A program made the position numbers and the translations under genes. Of a stretch of DNA of 64,000 nt, positions 55,290 to 64,000 are shown one piece after another; positions within the stretch are counted from its first letter, which is position 1; each line of letters begins with the position of its first letter. A model generated the notes under the pieces. That model worked only from the letters and a program-made list of their open reading frames with translations, was not told where the DNA came from and did not search any database. Source of the DNA: Undaria pinnatifida. Lineage: Eukaryota; Sar; Phaeophyceae; Laminariales; Alariaceae. The stretch is from assembly GCA_012845835.1 (NCBI GenBank), contig JABAKD010000008.1, positions 15,198,223-15,262,222 on the forward strand, read 5' to 3'.

Positions 55290-55677
55290 TGTAGTGGTAC
55301 TCCAAGTGGGGGATGCGTGGTTGGTCGGTGTTGGGAAGCGTGCTCCTCATGGGTTCTGTGTCTTACTTGGTCTCTCCTCAAGGCTCGCTGGAAAGACTCA
55401 ATAGCATATTTGCAATATTTCCCTAAAGAAGATACTAAAAGACAGACATAACAGGCCTAGACACGATAGTGCGGGGTAACGCAGGGAAACGCAGGGTAGA
55501 GCAGGTAGTGAGATGTGGGGTGTCCTGCTTGTCCCATCATCGCCACCTACATTATCGCCCATGTATGATGTCCTTGGCGTGAATGTGACATCTAATGTCA
55601 CGTTGTTTCACCTCAACCATGACATGGTTTCACGTCGAATCTATAAATTATCCTTCTACAGAGGGCACTCCATTACA
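55290..55677 (+). repeat. LTR-like dispersed repeat, copy 2
   Basis: Matches 40194-40560, from TGTAGTGGTACTCC to CACTCCATTACA. The two inverted repeats are kept: GTGACAT-CTA-ATGTCAC, and AACCATG-A-CATGGTT whose centre base is A here and T in copy 1. Flanking five bases (CCAAT, CCGTG) do not match. Confidence 0.65.
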
Positions 55678-57170
55678 CCGTGCCGACAGTGGCACGGATC
55701 GTTTGCATAAGGACTCTTTCGTACGGCCTTAAAACAATCGCGCGAAGCGGGAAAACAAAGTTGGAGGAGTTTTGGAACATGGTAAAACATAGTAAAAAAT
55801 AACTCACATGCTCCATCTCATAAGAACGGGGCTCATACAACGCTCTTGAGGAGAAATAATAACTTCGTCAATTTTATACTGAATTTAGTATGGGGCACAT
55901 TTGTTTCACAAATTACGAAATTCAGCCTAGATGAAAACAAGGCCTCAGTTTCTTATCAGAGGGCCGGCGGCACAGTACTCTGAAAGTAGTACAGGACGTA
56001 AAAATGGCAAGCGCATACTTTTAGGTAAACAGGAAATCCGGGAGCTGAAGTTGATGCAGATGAGACCCTCTCCCAGATAAGAAACCCACAGCCCCAGCCA
56101 GGATTTCTGTTTCTCGATATCAAATATGCACCGGAAAGTTGTACAAGTAGGCGTGTTGCAGATAAATTGTTCTAGTCACAACGCCGTTCACACAGCAGAA
56201 GTAGTAGAAATGAAATATTGATAGGAAAAAAAAGGAGACCCCAGAAAAATTCTGGCCGAGGCTGAATTTCTCATTGGAGAAAGGGTGAGTTCTATACACT
56301 TTCTTCAGCACAACACCTCTCAACTGCCTCAGTTTCGTGCCTAGGTATCAGCCTTGCTTTACTATATCCCTGTTTGGTTTTTGACAATTAAGTTGTGCAC
56401 TACTACAAGTAGTACTGTATTACGCAACACGTACAGCGGCAAGTGTCACCAACCAGCCGCAAAACAGTAATTTTTTCATACGTGTGTGAAACAAATTTGT
56501 CGATGATATACAACGGGTTTCTTTTGCGTTAAACATCTTGGTATGTATTGAATAAATGAAGTAGAGCTTTCATTTACTATATTCGACATGGAAGAGATGC
56601 GGATGGTTCCGCCAAAATAGACGACACGAACACCACAAAAAATAGGACCCACGTAACTTCAGTTCAACCAAATGATTGGTGATGCTTTTGAAAAATCTTC
56701 CTTCTTCCAATATAGATACTCTTGTGTGGTGTATGTCTTGGCACTGAACCGTTCCTGCCGCCCGGTGACATCCAGCACCCTCATCATACCCCGCGAAGAA
56801 AGAGGAAGAACAGGGGGGTGGGGAATAGCTACGAGTAGGTAACAGGTAACCCCCTCTCTTTTTCTTTCCTTTTCCCCATGGATAGCAAAAAGAAAAACAT
56901 AGGAAAAGAAAACAAAACAAAAGAGGTATTAACTTTGTTGGCAACGGTGGTAGTGTCCCTGTTGACCTCTTCCCCCCGAGACCAAATAGACAATCAAACC
57001 CAGGGCCACACAAGACGAGACGGTCGCCTCGCGAAAGAAGAAAAAACATTATAAACTCGTACGGTCTGTACTCTCGGTGAATTGAAAAAAGGCAAACTCG
57101 ACCCGAACCTGCAAACACTAACCTATCACACCACGATGGGCCGAAGTGTCAAGTGACGATCAGGGGCGTA
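55678..57170. other. Unassigned DNA
   Basis: AT-rich with no recognised gene. One 182-codon minus frame (56570-57118) has no recognisable domain. Words near 56030-56090 resemble 30450-30530, suggesting another old dispersed repeat. Confidence 0.4.
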
Positions 57171-57174
57171 GACC

Positions 57175-57900
57175 CTACTGTCCACTTTTCACATTCACAC
57201 CACGACCACCACCGCTTTCCGTCTGATCCAGTTTGCCCAGTTCGGCAAGCGTCGGGCCCGTGCTTTTCTGGCGGCACATTACATTAGGGCCGCCCCTCCC
57301 TCCCACGCGGGACAGGGTGAGCCTCCAGGTTCGCGCCTTCTTGTCGACGGTGGCCGCGATGAAAATCCCAATGCCCCAGATTGGGCCCTTGGGCTTCTTG
57401 GGCGTCGGTCGGCAGCGCCCAACTCCCCGGTCTCGTTCCTGCCGCGGCCAAAATCCAAAACCTCTGCAGCTGACGCAGACACGCCTGAACCTGCCGCTGC
57501 GCCCCACCCTTCACTGCCGCCTTGAACGCCAACCATACCTGCCCCATACCAACTCTGCGAAACAGCAGGGGAAACAGCGCTACCGACAGCACCCGCAATC
57601 GTCGCGCCCCCGTCAGCTTCCTGCAACCTAGCACGCAATGCAGCATGCCGTTGACTAATAGAGATGATCGTATTCTTGACGTTGTCGTGCCCTTCGATTT
57701 CATCATAGTGACTCTGAATTTTTTGGGAGGTCGACAAGATCAACCGGCCCCTCACCCTGAGCATCAGCTTCCCACAATCTCTGAGAGAGGTCGCTTCGTT
57801 CACCAGTGTCTGCCGCTTCAAGAGCAGGGGTCCACCCAGGAAACATCGGGCTATCTGGTGACCATCTGAAGGTGTCGCTTTAGAAAATCTCGAAATTAAA
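57175..57900 (-). other. Open region downstream of the exonuclease gene; possible 3' exons
   Basis: Three minus frames are unusually open here. One (57279-58067) contains NVKNTIISISQRHAALRARL and a Gly/Ala/Ser-rich tail; another (57175-57507) reads PTPKKPKGPIWGIGIFIAAT and RQKSTGPTLAELGKLDQT. They may be C-terminal exons of the gene above, or a separate gene, or GC-driven open frames. I cannot choose a frame. Confidence 0.3.
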
Positions 57901-57921
57901 CTTTTCGTAGCACGCTCCAAT

Positions 57922-60421
57922 CTAATTCGGCAGTCCGCGGTTCTTCGCAGCAATCCCAACAGTCCAGCAGTAATTGAACTCCAGCAGAATCGAGTGGGCC
58001 AGCGCAGGGGAGACGCAATAATAGTAGCCTGTGGAGGTAACAATGAAATCCCTTTTAAAAAAGCCAAACAGTTACAGCAGGCGACAAAAACATATTGAAA
58101 AGGTGTACGTCAGGTCCATCATAACACGAATTACCAGCTTGATCACCAAGCCGAGGAAAAAACTCAATATGTTGCAAACACTGCAACAAACGAAACCGTG
58201 CGGTATACTCGATTGCAAATACTATGAGCATCGGGTTAGGCCGTGAGGTCAACGTTTTAGATAGAAATGGTTGCTTTACCTGCTAGTGATAGAAAAATCA
58301 CTCAAAAACACACACCAAGTCCCTGTACTGCTGGCACCCCTGACACAGCGACGAGTGGTGATCCTCGCTTCACTTTTCCCTGTTGCGCAGTACAGCGGCA
58401 CGCTATCAGGCTTGCTTAGACAACCAGCTTTGATGTGCTGGCGGAGCAGCTTCACGACCTCCAGTTCTTTCGGGCACAGGAGATTTTATCCCGTTTTTTT
58501 TTCTTCTTTTCGCATCGATGACGTCGCAGAACCGACCAATCACTGAATCAAAGCGAGTCAACAATCGTGTCCGCTCGGAAACCAATCACCGACAACTCCG
58601 CAAAGAACACGTCCAGTTCGTCTCTATATCATCTGCCACCTATTCCGATACTATGGTCTTTGCTTAAACAGCACTTTCGATCTGCAGTTGGAAGCGAGAT
58701 TGGCAGGATCGTCGTGGCCACGATACGTGACCCAGTACAGGCAATATTTTCGACGACAGCTGAGGTCTATCCTTGTCACTGATCCGAACAATGACACAGG
58801 TGACGTCAAAACCACTTGCCTCCTTGATGCCTTCTAGATTAACGGTGTAGAAATCATCTACCAACCCAGCCATGGAGGGCTTGAAGGCGCCGTGACTCTT
58901 CTTCACCAGGCACGAGTTACGTGAAAGCGCGTGGGAGGTATCCAGGCGAACCTTGAGCGTGTGTTGGCCACCCCCCTGATACAGTTGGGCAATATCAACA
59001 TGACTTCATAACACTCGAACACAAAAAAAATCGTGCACAAAGCGCACATTGACGCCGAGCAGATTTCAGAAACAAACGAAACATATTTGCCACCTCTACA
59101 ACACTCACGTCGTCCTGGTCGACATGGCGACCGACCTTGTCTCCGGCTGCTAGGTCGCAAGCTCGGTCGTGACTAAAACCACAGGCATGCTCGTCGCCGG
59201 CGTCCTCTTTGCCCTCGTCCGAGTCTGCATCATCTAAAAAAAAAACACCAACGGAAACGTTTGGTTGGTTTCGCGAATAATACTAACGTCAGCAAGAAAA
59301 TGGGGAACGCCAATGCGGGCAGGGCGTCAGACAACCCAGATAAATTTCTTCCTAAGACAGGGTAAGTCCTTACATAACGAGCCCACCCCGTGGCAAGGTG
59401 CTTCGGTAGCGAATAAGTCGGCATCATCGCTGTAAGCGGCACTTGCATTCGCGTTCGGTGACGGTGCTGGTGTCGCAGGGGAGGCTGTCCAATCGGCCGA
59501 TAGGCGAACATGGATAACGTCCCACAGAACAAGCCTGTCACCGCCGCCGCCGCAGATTGTTTTCATCGTCACACGACCCACACACGCTGAGGAAGGTGCC
59601 TCCTTGTGTGCTGGGTACGTAGCAGGCTTGACCGCGTCCCTCACGTTTGACTACGACGCCCTTCTGGCCGCGAAGTTGACGTCATTGAGGACGCCACCGA
59701 AGCAAAGATCCAGCGGTAGTCCCATGGCCCTGTACGGTTCAAGCACCAACACAACTGGCATGGTTGTTGCTGTGGAGTCGCACCTATACTAGACCAGGTT
59801 TGGTGAGTGATACCAGGCTTTGTTGCTTGTCATGCGGATGTGCCGTGCATGTTGTTGGTTAAGATGATGAAAAAAATATGATCTCGATAAATGTGGTACA
59901 AAACATCTTAATCGCATCTGTGTTTCTGGCGGCGAAATGGTCGGAACCGGGCCGCTTATGGGATCCTTCAATATCTTGATCTCCAGGTACACGAGCACGG
60001 ACGCGTAAGCATCCAGGCAGGCATACTCTACACGTGACAGCACCGTAAGGATTTAAAAATGAAGGCATCCTTGACATTCCACCTGCAAGCAGATTCAAGA
60101 GCATGGCACCAACAATTAAGCTGGCAACAAGAAACGTTCGATAACCTACAAGGAGCGTGAATAGGACACGCGCATAAATAAATATAGTATCATCACCAGT
60201 TGGGCGTTGAGGGGAGAACTCTGGCCTAGACAAGCGGAAGGTCGGGTCTGTGGGCTACTCTTTCCGAAGCAAACCAGGCAATATACCCGCCAGAGGAAGA
60301 GATGGCGTCTGCACCCAACACGCTTTCGCGTGAGTCAGCGCGTCCACAGTGTTCGCGGCTTTGACCTCGTCCAAATACGTCCCGTCTGATCTGGTGTTGA
60401 CGCCAAGTCTACCACGATGTC
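57922..60421 (-). pseudogene. Multi-exon 3'-5' exonuclease (DEDDy-type) domain gene, probably decayed
   Basis: Minus-strand gene assembled from splice signals. Exon 60421-60197: a region before Exo III (GTYLDEVKAANTVDALTHAK, LRKE-stop-PTDPTFRLSRP). GT-AG intron 60196-60028, matching phase 1. The next exon starts at 60027 and reads EYACLDAYASVLVYLEI, the terminal Y-x3-D motif of DEDDy exonucleases. Coding from 59788-59374 ends at GTAAGG; exon 59233-59109 ends at GTGAGT; exon 58975 onward reads VRLDTSHALSRN, KKSHGAFKPSMAGLVDDF. Further exons near 58470-58316 (VVKLLRQHIKAGCLSKPDSV) and 58028-57922 (SPALAHSILLEFNYCW). I recall this C-terminal layout from uncharacterised fungal/algal exonuclease-domain proteins. 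TAG codons at 60257, 59653 and 57924 interrupt the frame. The N-terminal D-x-E exon was not found. Confidence 0.6.
59109..59233 (-). CDS. Internal exon of the exonuclease-family gene
   Basis: The best-defined exon in the window: acceptor TTTTTTTTTAG just before 59233, donor GTGAGT just after 59109. It encodes 41 acidic residues (DADSDEGKEDAGDEHACGF ...) after two bases that complete a tyrosine codon with the last base of the upstream exon (ending 59374). It ends in phase 0, matching the next exon starting at 58975. Intron lengths are 140 and 133 bp. Confidence 0.65.
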
Positions 60422-60697
60422 CTGGTACCAAATCACGCTGGCTGTTCACCTTGGGAAACGCAAAAAAAAATTTCGAATTGAACACCGCCTCGTGCCAGCT
60501 GCGAACAGCCGAATTGAGAAAACACGACTGCCACAATTGTAACACGTGCCAGTTATCATGTACCAGTCATCATATGCTCAAAGCTATACATCACGTGTGT
60601 GGAGTAGGTTGGTACGTGTGGCGCCCCGGTGGTGGTGTAGGTGGAGAAGAAAGGTGGCGAAATAGCCGGTGATCGGTAAACTACAAACTACTAACTA

Positions 60698-60898
60698 AGG
60701 CGGGTGTGATAACCCGATTTACGTGTGTGGTGAAGCGTGATAGCTCAGGCGTGATAACCCGGAAATGGAACTCGGTGCTGTGGCGTGATAGCCGGGATGT
60801 AAATACACAGGCGTGGTAGCCGTGCAGTGGTGAAGGCGTGATAGCCCTTGCAATATAGATGGGTCGTGGTAGCCCTTGGCGTGGTAGCCGTAGAAGTG
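60698..60898 (+). repeat. Cluster of GGCGTGATAGCCC-type motifs
   Basis: About eight variants of GGCGTGRTARCCCG occur in 200 bp (near 60702, 60734, 60747, 60783, 60811, 60835, 60866, 60880), irregularly spaced and all in the same orientation. They lie upstream, in reading direction, of the exonuclease gene. They could be a degenerate short tandem repeat or a clustered binding site. Confidence 0.55.
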
Positions 60899-61408
60899 AC
60901 ACAGAGAAGACACAAGGTAGAGGCAAAAATAGAGTCGAAAAATGGAGTGATATTATTCGGGCACATAAAAACCCACAACACAAAATCCCGTTGTGGAGAT
61001 CCATCCCACACATATACGAAACCCCCAAAATTCTCCGATCCATCTTTTCGACGGATTCTTGTTAGCAATCTGACAATGGAGTGAGTACGTCCAACAGCCC
61101 CCCTACTCGCAACATTGTCGTGATTTATCCAGACTACCCTTTTAAAACGTACATTCCCAGATACTAAAATACTGCAGAGTTTTTCTTTGCTCATGTCCAG
61201 ACAACAAAAAAAATGTTGCATTTGCAAAAACATTCAAATCCGTTCTCATCACATCCATGACCATTAAAACTCAAATACTATTCAGTATGTCCCATCGATC
61301 AATTTGAATGCAAGTCCTTGAACCCTCATAAAGATACATCAGAAAACAAAACAAAGAAACATGTAAGAAATAGAAAGTCAGAAAATCAAACACTATCCGA
61401 GAGAGAAA

Positions 61409-62230
61409 TCACGTCAAATTCATCACTATCCCCCGGTGAAATTCAAACTCCCTCTCAGGTAACGCCATGGTGAGGAAGTCAGCATGCTGGTACTGCGACG
61501 CTACGTGGATAATTTCGACCTCCTTCCTTTCTACCAGTTCCCTCAAAAAGTGATCCCTCGCGTCAATGTGCTTCGAGTTCGAGTTCGAAATCGGGTGCTT
61601 TGCGATTTGGATGGCACCCTCGTTATCCTCATACATGGCAATACATGGCATCCTTGCCTTCGGCAACATAAAACACCAAACCTGCCTCCAAAATAAAATA
61701 TCCTTCCCCATGTCCGACATAGCCACATACTCCGCCTGAGTAGTCGAGAGAGTCACACACTTCTGCGTCTTGGAGTACCACGAAATAGGTCCCCCCTCAC
61801 ACATCACTACCCCCCCCGACACGCTTCTCCTGTCCGTATTGCGCGAAGCATAGTCGGCATCTGCGAACGAAATCAAACTAATCCCCGTCAACGTCCCCTT
61901 CTGAAAGGAAATCTTAAAATAACTGGTCCTCATTGCATATCCTAGTATACTACGTACCGCTTTCCAGTGGATCAGCTTCGGCGCACTGCAATACTTTACT
62001 ACTGCCCTCACTGAATTCGCGATATTCGGCCTGGTCAACAAGGCAATCCACAAAAGCGCACCGATCAACTCTCGGAAAGGAAACAGAAGATTCGGCTCGT
62101 CAACATCAAAATCCCAAAGCCTCCATGTTGTAAGAAATCGGGATAGCGTTGCCCCATTCCACACCATACTTCTCTCCCAATTCTTCCGTGTACGTCTGTT
62201 GCGAAATAGTCAACCTCCTTGCCTCCCTGT
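61409..62230 (-). pseudogene. Copia RT C-terminus and RNase H fragment
   Basis: Starts inside RT C-terminal homology (GCYYERNREARRLTISQQTY, GEKYGVEWGNAIP near 62200-62150). It then runs into an uninterrupted frame 62167-61409 with LIGALLWIALLTRPNIANSV, FADADYASRNTDRRSVSGGV, KCVTLSTTQAEYVAMSDMGK and HIDARDHFLRELVERKEVEI, ending at LTMALPEREFEFHRGI. The RNase H appears complete and without stops. The RT core and everything before it are missing on the 62.25-kb side, so this is a deletion or insertion junction. No LTR was recognised at 61260-61400. Confidence 0.88.
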
Positions 62231-64000
62231 TTCTCTCGTAATAGCAACCCGATCACTACTTGAGCTCGCCCAACGACTTAACTGGAACGAAAGCGGCTCT
62301 CCCCGCCCCGACGGCCCAAGCGACCCATAGCTACCCCCGCTCTCCTCCCCGCCCGTGGTATCGTATGGCGGTGCACCTTTGCTCTCCTCCACGCCCCCCG
62401 ACCCCGCATGCTGCTTGCCTCCGCCCCCCAGCTCACCAGATCCGTGCCCCTGCAGGAGCACCCGTTTCGCGTTCAGGGCCCGCCGGTTGGCCAGCAGCGA
62501 CAGCAGCACATCCTCCCCCGCATTAGATAGGAGCCTTACCCCGTGGTCGAACGACGTCGCCTCCGGCAGCGGCGTGGAGATCGCTTCTTCCGGCACGCCT
62601 GAAAGCTGACGGCCCTCCGACCTGGTCCTTCCCGACACGCGCTTACCGCCCCTCTCGCCCAGCATCCTCGTTGCATGTGGGGTGAGCGGAGTCGAATATC
62701 CTGCGGCGACCGGCGGCGGCTGCCCCCTTCTGTACGTCCGCGGGGCCGGTGTCGCCGCCGGTGACGGCGATGACGATGTCGTCGAGCCGGCGTCCTCGAT
62801 GGAAGAGGGAGACCACTCCGGCATCGGCGAACATGCGGCAGGCGGTGTGAGAGCGCTGGGCGAGTGCGCAGGCGGCGGACCGGCAGCAGCGGGCGAAATA
62901 GCAGCCGGTTCGGGCGGCGGCGAGGTGTGAGCGCTGGGTGAGTGCGCGGACTGCGGTGATGACGATCGCCGCGGTGGTGGCGGCCAGGTGGCTGCTGCAG
63001 GCGGTGTACCTGCAGTAGCAGGCGGGCTCGAGCAAGTGGTGTGAGCGCTGGGTGAGTGCGCGGGCGGCGGACCGGCAGCGGCGGGCGGCATAGCAGTCGG
63101 TCCGGTCGGCGGCGAGGTGTGAGCGCTGGGTGAGTGCGCGGACGGCGGACCGGCAGCGGCGGGCGGCATAGCAGTCGGTCCGGTCGGCGGCGAGATGTGA
63201 GCGCTGGGTGAGTGCGCGGGCGGCGGACCGGCAGCGGCGGGCGGCATAGCAGTCGGTCCGGGTGGCGGCGAGGTGTGAGCGCCGGGTGAGTGCGCGGGCA
63301 GCGGACCGGCAGCGGCGGGCGGCGTCGAGGCAATCTCGAATGACACCCCCGGCGGCGTGGGCGGTGCTGGCGCGGAAGGGGCAGCACTGAATCCCCCCCC
63401 CCCGACTGTGGCAGCGGCGCCCATGCAACGTTGAGTCGGGTGGTGTAGAGGGAGTCGTTCGCCGATCCCCGAATGAAGCGGAGCCTTCCCGCCTATTTTG
63501 ACACTACGTGCGATGAAGAGCTGCAGGGGAGCTCCGCTGGCTTGAGCTGCGCCGGGAGCCGGAGAAGAGAGAGTTGTAGTAGCAGAGGTAGACGTGGCAG
63601 GAGGCGTTCCCTCTTGCTGTTGTTGGAGCTTCTGCTGCTGCTCGGGGGTCCCCGACTCCGCCGTCGGTGGTGGTGACCAGTGCCCCGCTGCTGCCCCCCA
63701 CCCCGAGTACCCCATGTATTCGTTTTCGTAGGGATAATCTGCTGCAAAAGCGTGCCGCGGTGCGTTGGGGAATTTTCCACGCGGCAAATTAGGCGAAAGA
63801 TTCTGCGGCGAATTAGACGGAAAATTAGGCGATTGCATCTGCCCGAATCCCTCGCCCCTGCCTCGGCCGCGCCCGCCCAAAGGATGATGCCAGTTCTTGT
63901 GGCCATGTCCTCCGGGGTAGGTGTTCGCATATCCACCAGGCCCGGGTCCGTATCCTGGCGGCGGGGTTCTCTGCTGCTCCGGCGGGAGGCCCCGACTCTA
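62210..64000 (-). CDS. Proline-rich repetitive open frame, incomplete at the window edge
   Basis: At least 556 codons are open (63880-62210), and the same frame stays open to the window end (PPPGYGPGPGGYANTYPGG, GHGHKNWHHPLGGRGRGRG). It contains a Gly/Arg-rich part, a Gln run, a short non-repetitive part (GAPLQLFIARSVKIGG), then 26-residue Pro/Ala/Ser/His repeats, and a mixed C-terminus (HGVRLLSNAGEDVLLSLLAN). The last codons overlap the copia RT fragment in another frame. It could be the gag/linker part of that copia element after an internal deletion, or a host structural-type protein cut by the insertion. I favour element-derived, with low certainty. Confidence 0.4.
62840..63330 (-). repeat. 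Coding minisatellite, unit 78 bp (26 residues)
   Basis: The word GTGAGCGCTGGGTGAGTGCG recurs at 62930, 63042, 63120, 63198 and (with one change) 63276. Three intervals are exactly 78 bp and one is 112 bp. Units read PPAAAGPPPAHSPSAHTSPP and similar on the minus strand. The period is a multiple of three, so the frame is kept. Confidence 0.88.

Noticed and set aside
40194-55677. A single 15-kb LTR element bounded by the two LTR-like repeats
   Set aside because: Flanking five bases do not match, no primer-binding site or gag-pol in that orientation lies between them, and the interior is a patchwork of unrelated repeats.

Overview
This window comes from a nuclear eukaryotic genome and looks like a repeat-dominated, heterochromatin-like region. 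It contains no operon-like gene packing. It does contain canonical GT-AG introns with matching phases, LTR and non-LTR retrotransposon remains, a Helitron-like remnant, a small terminal-inverted-repeat DNA transposon, a tRNA-derived SINE-like sequence, and many tandem and dispersed repeats. The abundance of Ty1/copia elements, the frequent CAG/CTG-type trinucleotide runs and the multidomain 3'-5' exonuclease gene made me think of a brown alga or a related stramenopile. That is an inference from impression only, because no diagnostic host gene is present.

Layout. 0.27-1.77 kb: decayed copia reverse transcriptase-RNase H (+). 2.8-6 kb: dispersed repeats, C-rich minisatellite, a near-perfect palindrome of about 0.9 kb, and the first copy of a Harbinger-like MITE. 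6.6-11.5 kb: fragments on the minus strand (RING-like, Helitron Rep-like, ubiquitin-like). 11.7-13.7 kb: chain of four related tandem-repeat blocks. 14.8-21.6 kb: duplications, hairpins, a SINE-like sequence and more tandem repeats. 21.6-29.6 kb: nested copia elements (-), in which a 6.2-kb element with 262-263-bp LTRs and a perfect 5-bp target-site duplication sits inside the gag gene of an older one. 31.85-40.08 kb: an 8.2-kb copia element (+) with about 500-bp LTRs, decayed gag-pol, and an unusual 1.6-kb segment between pol and the 3' LTR. 40.2-50 kb: LTR-like repeat, long degenerate purine-rich satellite, and G-rich unassigned DNA. 51.3-52.1 kb: second MITE copy. 53.5-55 kb: 5'-truncated LINE (-) with a mutated catalytic box. 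57.9-60.4 kb: a multi-exon gene (-) with a DEDDy-type 3'-5' exonuclease module and in-frame TAG codons. 61.4-64 kb: copia RNase H fragment (-) beside a long proline-rich repetitive open frame that runs off the window.

No intact host gene could be demonstrated. Nearly all recognisable coding sequence belongs to mobile elements and carries frameshifts, stops or catalytic-site substitutions. The clearest novel-looking items are the interrupted palindrome with a third partial copy, the MITE family with dense subterminal motifs and a shared internal frame, the exonuclease-family gene together with a truncated duplicate 30 kb away, and the copia element with an extra 3' region.
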